From VGKP01 sp964647695 (GTDB taxonomy: Archaea > Nanobdellota > Nanobdellia > Pacearchaeales > GW2011-AR1), in the NCBI GenBank assembly GCA_964647695.1, contig CAZYIS010000005.1:1-47490 (forward strand): DNA of 47,490 nt, in the 5' to 3' direction. Shown here in pieces: positions 39,294 to 46,605 of the stretch. The notes under the pieces are model-generated. The model worked only from the letters and a program-made list of their open reading frames with translations. It made no database searches and was not told where the DNA came from. Numbering within the stretch: position 1 is the first letter of the stretch; each line of letters opens with the position of its first letter. The translations under genes and the position numbers were made by a program.

Positions 39294-40607
39294 ATGATGG
39301 ATTTACAAAAATTAAACAAGGAAAGAACCTACATCAAAGATATTAGTGCTGAGAATGATGGTAAAGAAGTAACCATTGCAGGTTGGCTTTATGATGATCG
39401 TGATCTTGGAAAGCTGAGATTTATTCTTATAAGAGATATTACTGGAGAAATTCAGGTAACTGGATTTAAGGGAGAAACAAAGGATGAAGTATTCAAGAAA
39501 ATGAAAGCAACCAGAGAAAGCGTAATGATAATTAAAGGCATTGTGAAGAAAAGTCCTAAGGCTCCCGGAGGAAGAGAAATTGCACCTACGGAAATAGAAT
39601 TGATGTCCAGTGCTGAGCAACCATTGCCTATAGACGTAACTGACTTTTCAAAAACTGAATTACCAAAGAGATTGGATTATAGATTCCTTGATTTACATAG
39701 AAGAAAAGTTCAGGCCGTATTTAAAGTGCAGAGTACAATAATTCAAGCATACCATGAATTTATGGTTAAGGAAGGAGCAATGGAAGCCATGTTCCCTTCA
39801 ATTATAAGTAGCAGTAGCGAAGGTGGAACTGAGTTGTTTAAAGCTAAATATTTTGAAAAGGAAGTTTGCTTATCTCAAAGTTGCCAATTGTATAAACAAA
39901 TGTTGGCCTGTTCCATGGAAAAAGTATTTGCAGTATTCACTGTTTGGAGAGCTGAAAAGCATAATACGGTTAGACATTTGAATGAATCTAGACAATTCGA
40001 TTATGAGCAGGCATTTGCTGATGAACATGTGGTAATGGAAGTTCTGGCAAGATGTGTTCAGTATATGGCTAAACAGGTTATTGAAAAGAATAAAGCAGAA
40101 TTAGATTTACTTGGAGTTAAACTTGAAGTTCCAAAAGTTAAATATTTGACATTTGCAGAAGTTACAGAACTTGGAAAGAAACATGGAGTTCATGTTGGAA
40201 AAACTGATTTATCCGGAGAATCGGAAAAGAAACTTGGAGAATTATTTCCAGAAACCATAGTGTTTGTACATGATTGGCCTCTTGCTGGAAAACCATTTTA
40301 TATTATGCCTAAGGAAGGAAAGAAGGGAGAAGAATTATCTAGAGGTTTTGACGCAATCTATAGGGGTATGGAAATATCTTCTGGAGGACAGAGAGTACAT
40401 CTGCCAGAATTATTGACCGAGAGATTGAAAGCTAAGGGACTTAATCCTAAGGATTTCAAAGATTATATTGATTCATTTAGATTTGGTGCTCCAGCTCACG
40501 CAGGATGGGGAATGGGAGTAGAAAGAATTACAATGCTTATGTTGGGATTGGAAAATATTAGAGAAGCCGTATTGTTCCCAAGAGATAGGGATAGATTAAC
40601 ACCTTAA
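39294..40607 (+). CDS. aspS: aspartyl-tRNA synthetase, archaeal type
   Basis: A 437-residue class IIb synthetase. The OB-fold anticodon domain comes first (VTIAGWLYDDRDLGKLRFILIRDITGEIQVTGF). Class II motifs are visible: FPSIISSSSEGGTELFKAKYF, FAVFTVWRAEKHNTVRHLNESRQFDYE and GAPAHAGWGMGVERITMLMLG, ending in FPRDRDRL. The loop KAPGG in the anticodon domain is of the kind found in non-discriminating archaeal enzymes, which would also make Asp-tRNA(Asn); this reading is tentative. The second Met (39297) is an alternative start. Confidence 0.94.
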   Translation: MMDLQKLNKERTYIKDISAENDGKEVTIAGWLYDDRDLGKLRFILIRDITGEIQVTGFKGETKDEVFKKMKATRESVMIIKGIVKKSPKAPGGREIAPTEIELMSSAEQPLPIDVTDFSKTELPKRLDYRFLDLHRRKVQAVFKVQSTIIQAYHEFMVKEGAMEAMFPSIISSSSEGGTELFKAKYFEKEVCLSQSCQLYKQMLACSMEKVFAVFTVWRAEKHNTVRHLNESRQFDYEQAFADEHVVMEVLARCVQYMAKQVIEKNKAELDLLGVKLEVPKVKYLTFAEVTELGKKHGVHVGKTDLSGESEKKLGELFPETIVFVHDWPLAGKPFYIMPKEGKKGEELSRGFDAIYRGMEISSGGQRVHLPELLTERLKAKGLNPKDFKDYIDSFRFGAPAHAGWGMGVERITMLMLGLENIREAVLFPRDRDRLTP

Positions 40608-40819
40608 TTGGTTGGAAAATTAATTCTTCTTTGTTCGTCCAGATGATGTAGGGCTGCTCTGGCTTTTTCAGGATCTTGTTTACAGGTGTTTAAAGTGTTT
40701 AACATAGATTCAATAATTTCTTCAAAGGTTTCACTTTTGTAAACTTTTAATTTTGATAATCTTTCTTTTGTATGTTTAGTTAGCTTTATTGTACTTACTT
40801 CGGGCTTGTTTTGAGTCAT
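40604..40819 (-). CDS. ribbon-helix-helix regulator (antitoxin-like)
   Basis: A 71-residue protein. STIKLTKHTKERLSKLKVYKSETFEEIIESMLN is a ribbon-helix-helix fold of the CopG/VapB-like kind found in DPANN and other archaea: a DNA-contacting strand, then two helices. The C-terminal part is polar. No toxin gene is adjacent on the same strand. Tandem AGTATACT-like repeats in front of it are the likely operator, so it probably represses itself and maybe the divergent genes. Its stop overlaps that of aspS. Confidence 0.75.
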   Translation of the reverse strand: MTQNKPEVSTIKLTKHTKERLSKLKVYKSETFEEIIESMLNTLNTCKQDPEKARAALHHLDEQRRINFPTN

Positions 40820-40907
40820 AGTATACTGTAGTATACTTGGTTTATAAGTCTTTTGCTCTTATTTAGTAATATATACTGAAATATACTAAAGTATACCATA
40901 GTATAGT
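40820..40907. promoter_or_regulatory. 10-bp-phased AGTATACT operator array
   Basis: Eight-base sites start at 40820 (AGTATACT), 40830 (AGTATACT), 40870 (TATATACT), 40880 (AATATACT), 40890 (AGTATACC) and 40900 (AGTATAGT). All starts are multiples of 10 bp apart, one helical turn. Two lie between the regulator's TATA box (about 40841-40848) and its start; four lie upstream of the divergent TATA box. Confidence 0.7.
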
Positions 40908-40917
40908 AAACAAAAGG

Positions 40918-40925
40918 TTTAAATA
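40918..40925 (+). promoter_or_regulatory. TATA box of the divergent small-gene unit
   Basis: TTTAAATA, centred about 25 nt before an ATG at 40947, immediately downstream of the last phased operator site. Confidence 0.55.
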
Positions 40926-40983
40926 TAAGGGTTACTTGGATATATTATGCCGACGCCGCATAATTACGACGCCGACCCAAAAC

Positions 40984-41139
40984 ATGGCAACGGCATTAAA
41001 AATATTACATTCATTGGAAGGACAAGTAGATAAAAATACTGGTCTCTTGGAAGAAAGAGGTGATACCAGACAAATTTACTGTGTCGAGTCTATTGGTCCT
41101 TCCGTTATTTTTTCTAATTTTGGAGGTTTGAAATGCTAG
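40984..41139 (+). CDS. small hypothetical protein, about 51 aa, start uncertain
   Basis: Reading from the ATG at 40984 gives MATALKILHSLEGQVDKNTG... ending GGLKC, protein-like but not recognised. The frame stays open upstream to a TTG at 40936. The TATA box instead points to an ATG at 40947 in another frame that gives only 28 codons (to 41033), so either the leader is about 37 nt or there is a small frame error. The end overlaps the next ATG by 7 bp. Confidence 0.4.
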   Translation: MATALKILHSLEGQVDKNTGLLEERGDTRQIYCVESIGPSVIFSNFGGLKC

Positions 41140-41759
41140 TTACTCAAGAAGGAACTATTCTTCCATCAGGGATTGGAGTAGAAACATTAAGAAATATGAG
41201 ATTGAGATTACCTGAACTGGCAGAAATAAGAAGACCACTGCCATACCAGAATCCATTATCCCTTGAAGAACAAGAAGCAATAAGAAGAAATAGTCTAATC
41301 TATCTTTTTGATAATGATGTAATTAATCTAGAAGATATATCTAGATTAGGTAAATTATTTGAAAGACATTTGAATGATTATGAATGGAATGAAGTTTCTA
41401 GACATCCGGAAGATTATTGGCCCATATTGATTGCTAATCAATTAAGAGATGAAGATAGTCAGAGAAAGATAGGAAATCATTTATATAAGATCGGAACATT
41501 CACCGATAGAAATAAACAAGATAAATTTAATCTTAATCAGATGGTTTGGATTGGAAGAGCCGTAGAACTATATCCTTGGAATAATTTTGGTAGAGAAGCA
41601 GGACTTTCGGCCATGGTGGAAGAAATAATACCCGCCATCGCTCCAGTTTATCGAGCCTATTATGGAATTAAAATGGGTATAGGCCAGGATGTAAATTATA
41701 TTGATGGCGAATCTCATGGAAGAATAGAATCCTATCGTAGAGCTAAAGAAAGAAGATAA
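41133..41759 (+). CDS. hypothetical protein, 208 aa
   Basis: Not recognised. It is soluble and mostly helical. Visible segments are RNMRLRLPELAEIRRPLPYQNPLSLEEQEAIRRNSLIYLFDNDVI, FERHLNDYEWNEVSRHPEDYWPILIANQLRDE and WIGRAVELYPWNNFGREAGLSAMVEEIIPAIAPVYRAYYGIKMG. The last one is amphipathic and could touch a membrane. It overlaps the small gene upstream by 7 bp and the next ATG follows its stop by one base, so it is part of a tight three-gene unit under the ribbon-helix-helix operator region. Confidence 0.6.
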   Translation: MLVTQEGTILPSGIGVETLRNMRLRLPELAEIRRPLPYQNPLSLEEQEAIRRNSLIYLFDNDVINLEDISRLGKLFERHLNDYEWNEVSRHPEDYWPILIANQLRDEDSQRKIGNHLYKIGTFTDRNKQDKFNLNQMVWIGRAVELYPWNNFGREAGLSAMVEEIIPAIAPVYRAYYGIKMGIGQDVNYIDGESHGRIESYRRAKERR

Positions 41760-41760
41760 A

Positions 41761-41886
41761 ATGAAATCTAAAAAAATGTTTTTTATGCTGAGAGTTCGTG
41801 CAATTTTACTCTTGGCAATAATTTCGCACTTTATACATAGATTTTTTGTTCGTTCTTTATTCGATGAACATCTGGAAATGAAGTAA
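41761..41886 (+). CDS. very small membrane protein, 41 aa
   Basis: MKSKKMFFMLRVRAILLLAIISHFIHRFF... gives 41 residues with one hydrophobic stretch flanked by basic residues. The ATG follows the stop of the 208-residue gene by one base, the same tight spacing seen elsewhere in this window. Family not recognised. The main evidence is position. Confidence 0.4.
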   Translation: MKSKKMFFMLRVRAILLLAIISHFIHRFFVRSLFDEHLEMK

Positions 41887-41919
41887 TAAGTTTTTAAATA
41901 AGAATTCTCTAGCAAGGAT

Positions 41920-42762
41920 ATGAAATTATTAATGGTGGGCGATTTTCATGGGGAATTTTCTAAGAAATTTGAAAAACTAATAAAAAAAGAGAAAATTGAT
42001 CTATTGGTTTCTAATGGTGATTTTTTTCCTTTTCATTACAGAAAATTGTGGTTCAAACATTGTTATGGTACAAGTAATGAATTGTGGGAAGTAATAGGCA
42101 AAAATAATTATAAAAAATTGGTTTTAACAGATTTAAAGGATGGAGAAAATGCAATTTCTAAGATTAATGATTTACCTATTCCAGCAATTACAGTCTATGG
42201 AAACATAGATTATACTAGAACTATGGATTTTGCAGATTATAAGATTGATAAAAATCATCATTGGAAATGGGATGAACAAAACTTTTTTTCTAAAATAATT
42301 AAAAAATATAAAAACATTAATGATTTCACTTATTCATATTACGCTTTTGGAGATTATGTCTTTATTGGGGCCTATGGCGGAATGGTTCCTGGAAAACCAA
42401 GAAGTAAAAATTTCATAAAACATAAAAAGATTCTAGAAAAACTGTTTAATAAATTTAAAAAAGAGAATAAAAATAGAAAAGTCATATTTGTTTCGCATAA
42501 TGTACCATATAATACAAAACTAGACAAAATAGGAAGGAAAGCACATAAATTAGTAAGAGGCAAACATTATGGTTCTATGATGGTGAGACAAGTAATCAAC
42601 AAATATCAGCCAGTGATACATTTTGGAGGGCACATACATGAATCAAAGGGGATTCAAAAAATTGGTAAAACTTTATGCATAAACCCTGGAGCAGCCCATG
42701 ATGGACGAGGAGCAATTGTAGAAATCGTTAATAATAGAGTTAAAGTTAAATTAATTAAATAG
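41920..42762 (+). CDS. metallophosphoesterase (calcineurin-like)
   Basis: A 280-residue metallophosphoesterase. Metal motifs in order: MLMVGDFHGEF-like GDFHG (near residue 7), SNGDFFPF, YGNIDYTR (GNxD/E), VSHNVPY (His), and FGGHIHESKG (GHxH). All five canonical blocks are present. The substrate could be a phosphodiester or protein phosphate; it is not determinable here. TATA-like TTTTTAAATA near 41895 precedes it. Lys-rich middle segments (KKYKNINDFTYSYYAFGDYVFIGAYGG) are typical for this AT-rich genome. Confidence 0.9.
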   Translation: MKLLMVGDFHGEFSKKFEKLIKKEKIDLLVSNGDFFPFHYRKLWFKHCYGTSNELWEVIGKNNYKKLVLTDLKDGENAISKINDLPIPAITVYGNIDYTRTMDFADYKIDKNHHWKWDEQNFFSKIIKKYKNINDFTYSYYAFGDYVFIGAYGGMVPGKPRSKNFIKHKKILEKLFNKFKKENKNRKVIFVSHNVPYNTKLDKIGRKAHKLVRGKHYGSMMVRQVINKYQPVIHFGGHIHESKGIQKIGKTLCINPGAAHDGRGAIVEIVNNRVKVKLIK

Positions 42763-42792
42763 CTTTATAAATTCCCAATTTCTTTTTAATGT

Positions 42793-43038
42793 ATGAAAGA
42801 GCAATTAACACTTGAGGAAAGAGATAAAATAAAGAAAGAAGCTAAGAAAATTCTAGATAGTTTTGCTTCTGCATTGAATAAGGTTAAACTTAAGGGTAAG
42901 AAGGAAAAGAAAGAAGTTTCTGGATTTAGAGAAGAAGGAAATGGAGTTCAAAGAACTGAGGAGTTTAGAAAAATGATATTTGCAAATGCTCATTCTAAGA
43001 ATGAAAATGCAATAATTGGAGAAACTAAGGCATGGTAA
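42793..43038 (+). CDS. gatC: GatC-like amidotransferase subunit
   Basis: An 81-residue protein. N-terminal LTLEERDKIKKEAKKILDSFASALNKV is a helical segment like that of GatC. The C-terminal GFREEGNGVQRTEEFRKMIFANAHSKNENAIIGE resembles the GatC end, REDxxxxxxxxxxxLxNAPxxxxxxF. GatC joins GatA to GatB in the three-subunit amidotransferase. GatA lies at 46606. The assignment is by motif and composition and could be wrong, since GatC is short and diverse. A TATA box centred near 42768 lies 25 nt before the ATG. The next gene overlaps by 7 bp. Confidence 0.5.
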   Translation: MKEQLTLEERDKIKKEAKKILDSFASALNKVKLKGKKEKKEVSGFREEGNGVQRTEEFRKMIFANAHSKNENAIIGETKAW

Positions 43039-43571
43039 AAGCGTCTAAATCTAAAAAAGTCGTTAAGAAAGAAACTAAGAAAGTTAAAGCTGTAAAGAAA
43101 GTTGAAGAAAAAGAGGAAATGAGCGTTGATGATGCATTTGCAGATGATGAAGATGTGGAATATGCAAAACCTAAGCCTAAGAAGGAAAAGAAAGGCAAGG
43201 GAATGAGTGCTAAAGAATTAGAAGAAGAATTGGATGAAGCCGAGAATGAAGAATCTAAAGTGTCCAATGCAGTTAATGGTGCTAGCGATAGTGTGGAAAG
43301 AGAAATTACTTTCAAAACATCTAAGCCTATTTCTAAAGTAAAGAAAGGAGACAAGCTGAAGATTGAGGGCATTGAATATGAAGTTGATGGACATTATGTG
43401 TTAATAGACCATGGAGCCACTAAAGAAATGGCAATAGAAATATTTAATCCTAAAACCGATAAGGATTATCAATTGAGATATTTTGATGATCAGGTTGAAT
43501 CTACTCTAGATTTATATGAACTTCAGGATATTCTTTATCTTAAGAGACAATTCAAAAAAATTGAATGGTAA
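43032..43571 (+). CDS. Lys/Glu-rich protein with small folded C-terminal domain
   Basis: A 179-residue protein. Residues 1-85 are low-complexity, basic then acidic (KASKSKKVVKKETKKVKAVKK, DDAFADDEDVEYAKPKPKKEKKGKG), so probably disordered. Residues about 90-179 look folded: KTSKPISKVKKGDKLKIEGIEYEVDGHYVLIDHGATKEMAIEIFNPKTDKDYQLRYFDDQVE. This domain is a small barrel-like unit of unknown role that I believe recurs in DPANN archaea. It overlaps the GatC-like gene by 7 bp (ATGGTAA), so the two are coupled. Confidence 0.6.
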   Translation: MVKASKSKKVVKKETKKVKAVKKVEEKEEMSVDDAFADDEDVEYAKPKPKKEKKGKGMSAKELEEELDEAENEESKVSNAVNGASDSVEREITFKTSKPISKVKKGDKLKIEGIEYEVDGHYVLIDHGATKEMAIEIFNPKTDKDYQLRYFDDQVESTLDLYELQDILYLKRQFKKIEW

Positions 43572-43634
43572 TGTCTTAGAGGATTATTATTTCCTAACGA
43601 CAAGTTTTATTAATAGAGTTATTATCTTCTAGTT

Positions 43635-44423
43635 ATGATGAATAAGAGTGTAATTTTTGTTTTTGCTTTGATTTTTATTAGTTTAAGCTTTGTTTCTGCA
43701 GTTAGCTATCCTCAACCCTATAATCAACAGGTTAATGATTATGCAAAGGTATTTTCTCAACAGGAAACAATTTATTTACAATCATTGTTTTATGATATTG
43801 AGCAGAATACTACTGCGCAAGTTGTGATTGTGACTCTCGATTCTATTAATGGTTCAGATATGAATCAATATGCTACTCAATTAGGTAATAATTGGGGTGT
43901 TGGAATTGGAACTGCAAAAAAAGATAATGGGTTGTTGATGTTATATGTTGCAGATCAGCCCATTAACAATAGATTTTATGTTGCCACAGGTTATGGGACG
44001 GAAGGAGTATTACCTGCATCGATGATTGGTAGATTACTGGATGAAAATTATGTACCTCTAAAAAATAAAGGCAATATAAGTGAAGGAATAATTGCTTTTT
44101 CTAATGCTATTTATCCGATATTGATCCAAAATGCAGACTATATACGAGCAGACTCAAATTCGACTAATAGTATTTCTTTGGTCGGAATAATTATTTTTCT
44201 ATTGGTCGTATTCCTTATTATTGCATTGATTGCCTATCCTTTTGTTAGCAGAAAGAGAAAAGGATTTGGAGACTTTATGATGTTCTTCTTTATTGACTTT
44301 CTGGTAAGAATAATTATTTATTCCATAATATTTAGAGGAGGAAGTGGCCGAAGTTCTGGAGGAGGGTTTAGAGGCGGTGGCTTCGGTGGTGGAGGATTTG
44401 GCGGAGGAGGAGCCGGAAGATAA
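43635..44423 (+). CDS. TPM-domain protein (YgcG family), secreted
   Basis: A 262-residue protein. The signal peptide is MMNKSVIFVFALIFISLSFVSA. The TPM domain is at residues about 25-170: VNDYAKVFSQQETIYLQSLFYDIEQNTTAQVVIVTLDSING, WGVGIGTAKKDNGLLMLYVA, GYGTEGVLPASMIGRLLDENY. Two hydrophobic helices (LVGIIIFLLVVFLIIALIAY; MMFFFIDFLVRIIIYSIIF) follow, then a GGGFRGGGFGGGG-type tail. TPM domains are extracytoplasmic and function with LemA and membrane quality control in bacteria. The LemA gene follows directly. Confidence 0.92.
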   Translation: MMNKSVIFVFALIFISLSFVSAVSYPQPYNQQVNDYAKVFSQQETIYLQSLFYDIEQNTTAQVVIVTLDSINGSDMNQYATQLGNNWGVGIGTAKKDNGLLMLYVADQPINNRFYVATGYGTEGVLPASMIGRLLDENYVPLKNKGNISEGIIAFSNAIYPILIQNADYIRADSNSTNSISLVGIIIFLLVVFLIIALIAYPFVSRKRKGFGDFMMFFFIDFLVRIIIYSIIFRGGSGRSSGGGFRGGGFGGGGFGGGGAGR

Positions 44424-44479
44424 ACTAGGGATTATTTGTACAGCATAATCTTTTTAAACTGATTTTATCTAAATATAAT

Positions 44480-45064
44480 ATGGGAAAAATGAAGAATTCT
44501 ACAATTGCCTGGATTATTGTTGGAGCAGTAGTATTAATTCTACTTTTGTGGTTTGTTGGAGCATATAATAATTTTGTTTCTTTAAGTCAAAATGTTGACA
44601 GTAAATGGAGTCAAGTAGAAAATGATTATCAAGTACAAGCCGATAAAATTCCTAATTTTGCATCAACTATAACCAGTCAAGTTGGAGTTGAAACTAAGTT
44701 CGTTAAGGATGTTATTGCTGCAAGGACTGCATTTAAAGATGCTCAAGGTCAAGCTCAAATAGATGCTGCTGGACAACAAATGAACAATGGAATAACTACA
44801 TTAGTTAATGCTGTAGCTGAAAATTATCCAGTATTACAAGCAAGCACAGGTTATACTCAATTGAGAGATGAATTATCAGCAAGCCAAAATAAGATTGGTA
44901 ACTCTAGACGTTTATATATTGAAGCAATTCAAGATTATAACACTGCAACCAAGAGATTCCCAAGTAATATTATCGCTGGAATATTTGGATTCTCTGGAAA
45001 AGACTATTACAAAGCAGCAGCTGGAACAAATACTCCTGTTCTGGGTAATGGAACTTTACCTTAA
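44480..45064 (+). CDS. lemA: LemA family protein
   Basis: A 194-residue LemA. The N-terminal helix STIAWIIVGAVVLILLLWFVGAY anchors it. The family body follows: YNNFVSLSQNVDSKWSQVENDYQVQADKIPNF, ARTAFKDAQG, VLQASTGYTQLRDELSASQNKIGNSRRLYIEAIQDYNTATKRFPSNIIAGIFGF, all typical. It forms a helical hairpin bundle on the outer face. LemA and TPM proteins are frequent neighbours across bacteria and archaea. The start could be Met1 or Met4. Confidence 0.95.
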   Translation: MGKMKNSTIAWIIVGAVVLILLLWFVGAYNNFVSLSQNVDSKWSQVENDYQVQADKIPNFASTITSQVGVETKFVKDVIAARTAFKDAQGQAQIDAAGQQMNNGITTLVNAVAENYPVLQASTGYTQLRDELSASQNKIGNSRRLYIEAIQDYNTATKRFPSNIIAGIFGFSGKDYYKAAAGTNTPVLGNGTLP

Positions 45065-45129
45065 ACAAATTTTAAATTTGATTTTTTAATTATATTTCTT
45101 AGCATATAAAACGTTTTAAATGGTGTTTT

Positions 45130-46581
45130 ATGTTTAGATTCATGGGTGAAGAAGTAGAACATAATTGTTTAATATCCGTTTCACATAATTTAGATGATGC
45201 CTATGCTATGGCCATTGCCCAGCAGCATAGAGGGAAAGATTCTACAGGTATTTTTGCTAGAGGAGAGCATGGAATCGACGTTTTAAAATGGATTGGCCCC
45301 GTTTCCAGATTCAACGTTAAGGCATTACACAAAATATTTACTGCTGAGAGATATCACACATTCGGGATTCATGGAAAGTATAGAACAAAAGGCGAACGTG
45401 AAATTAATTTAAATGAAGTTCATCCGATATGCGAGGGAGGAGTTATAGAAGATAGAGGAAGTCATATATTCGTACACGGAGTAAATAAAGCATTAATGCA
45501 CAATGGCCAAGTAGAACAAAGATTCTTGGATGGAATAGATCAAAGTCGATTAAAAACGAAATGTGACAGTGAAGGAGTACTTCATTTTTACTCTAAATTT
45601 GGAATTGAATCTGTTCTTACTCAAATTCCTGATGGATATACTCTTGCTATCGCTGATCTAAATGTGGATGGAGTCGTTATATGTAGAGGGAGACACGGTT
45701 TAAAGCCCGGCGTTCGTGGGAATAAAGGAGGTTTTGATCTTTTTGCATCAGAAAGTGTAGCTTTCTCGGATATTCATGCAACTCTAAATGGAGATATCAC
45801 TCCCGGAGCAGTTTATTATTTAAGACCGAATGGAAAAATGTCTGGACCTAGACAAATTGTTCCTCCGGAGAGAAAACATTGTATGTTTGAGTTTCAATAT
45901 GTTGCTCATCCAAAAACTCTTTTAGAGAGACTTTCAGTTGCAGGAATAAGACAGGATTTGGGTGAAAAATTATTTGAAGAATTTCCAACGGGAGACGCGG
46001 ATTTTGTAACTTATATCCCTGAATCACCCAAAGATGGTGCTCAATCCTATGCCAATCGTGCAGGTATACCTCTTGTAGAATGTTTTTACAAAATTAATGA
46101 TACAAGATCTTTTCAAGCGCACACTCCTGAACAAAGAAATACATCAATCTCTGAAAATCTTTATCTTTTACCCGGCGTAATTCCTTTGATAATGGGTAAA
46201 AAATTAAAAGTACTTGATGACAGTATAGTTAGAGGCACCGTCATTCGTAGATCTAGGCATCTACTAGGCGACATTGCTAAAGTAAAAGAAGAAGATTATT
46301 TAAGTTTGACTCCTAAAATAGGAATTATTGGAGTAGATGGCATAAAAAGAGGATGCGATTTTGGAGGAATTGATATGCCTGCAATAGAGGACAAAAATCA
46401 TTCTTTTATAGCTCGAGGAAGAACCGATGAGCAAATTAATAATATTATTGGAGCAAGAGTAGGATATTTATCAATTAGGGGTTTTGAAGAAGTTTACAGA
46501 AAAAGAGGGTTACCTCCAGAGAATTTGTGTACTTTCTGCATTGGTGGAAAATACCCATTTCGGGTTAATGGTAATGTTTAA
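45130..46581 (+). CDS. purF: PurF-like amidophosphoribosyltransferase
   Basis: A 483-residue class II amidotransferase with a phosphoribosyltransferase domain. Cys14 (HNCLISVS) would be the N-terminal nucleophile after removal of a 13-residue leader, as in PurF. AIAQQHRGKDSTGIFARG, FGIHGKYRTKG and ALMHNGQV are the glutaminase motifs. LDDSIVRGTVIRRS is the PRPP-binding loop. The end has CTFCIGGKYPF. PurF makes phosphoribosylamine in purine synthesis. No other purine genes are nearby and several motifs are diverged, so a related reaction is possible. TATA box near 45104-45111. Confidence 0.82.
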   Translation: MFRFMGEEVEHNCLISVSHNLDDAYAMAIAQQHRGKDSTGIFARGEHGIDVLKWIGPVSRFNVKALHKIFTAERYHTFGIHGKYRTKGEREINLNEVHPICEGGVIEDRGSHIFVHGVNKALMHNGQVEQRFLDGIDQSRLKTKCDSEGVLHFYSKFGIESVLTQIPDGYTLAIADLNVDGVVICRGRHGLKPGVRGNKGGFDLFASESVAFSDIHATLNGDITPGAVYYLRPNGKMSGPRQIVPPERKHCMFEFQYVAHPKTLLERLSVAGIRQDLGEKLFEEFPTGDADFVTYIPESPKDGAQSYANRAGIPLVECFYKINDTRSFQAHTPEQRNTSISENLYLLPGVIPLIMGKKLKVLDDSIVRGTVIRRSRHLLGDIAKVKEEDYLSLTPKIGIIGVDGIKRGCDFGGIDMPAIEDKNHSFIARGRTDEQINNIIGARVGYLSIRGFEEVYRKRGLPPENLCTFCIGGKYPFRVNGNV

Positions 46582-46605
46582 GAAATATAGTTTTATTATA
46601 TAAAT

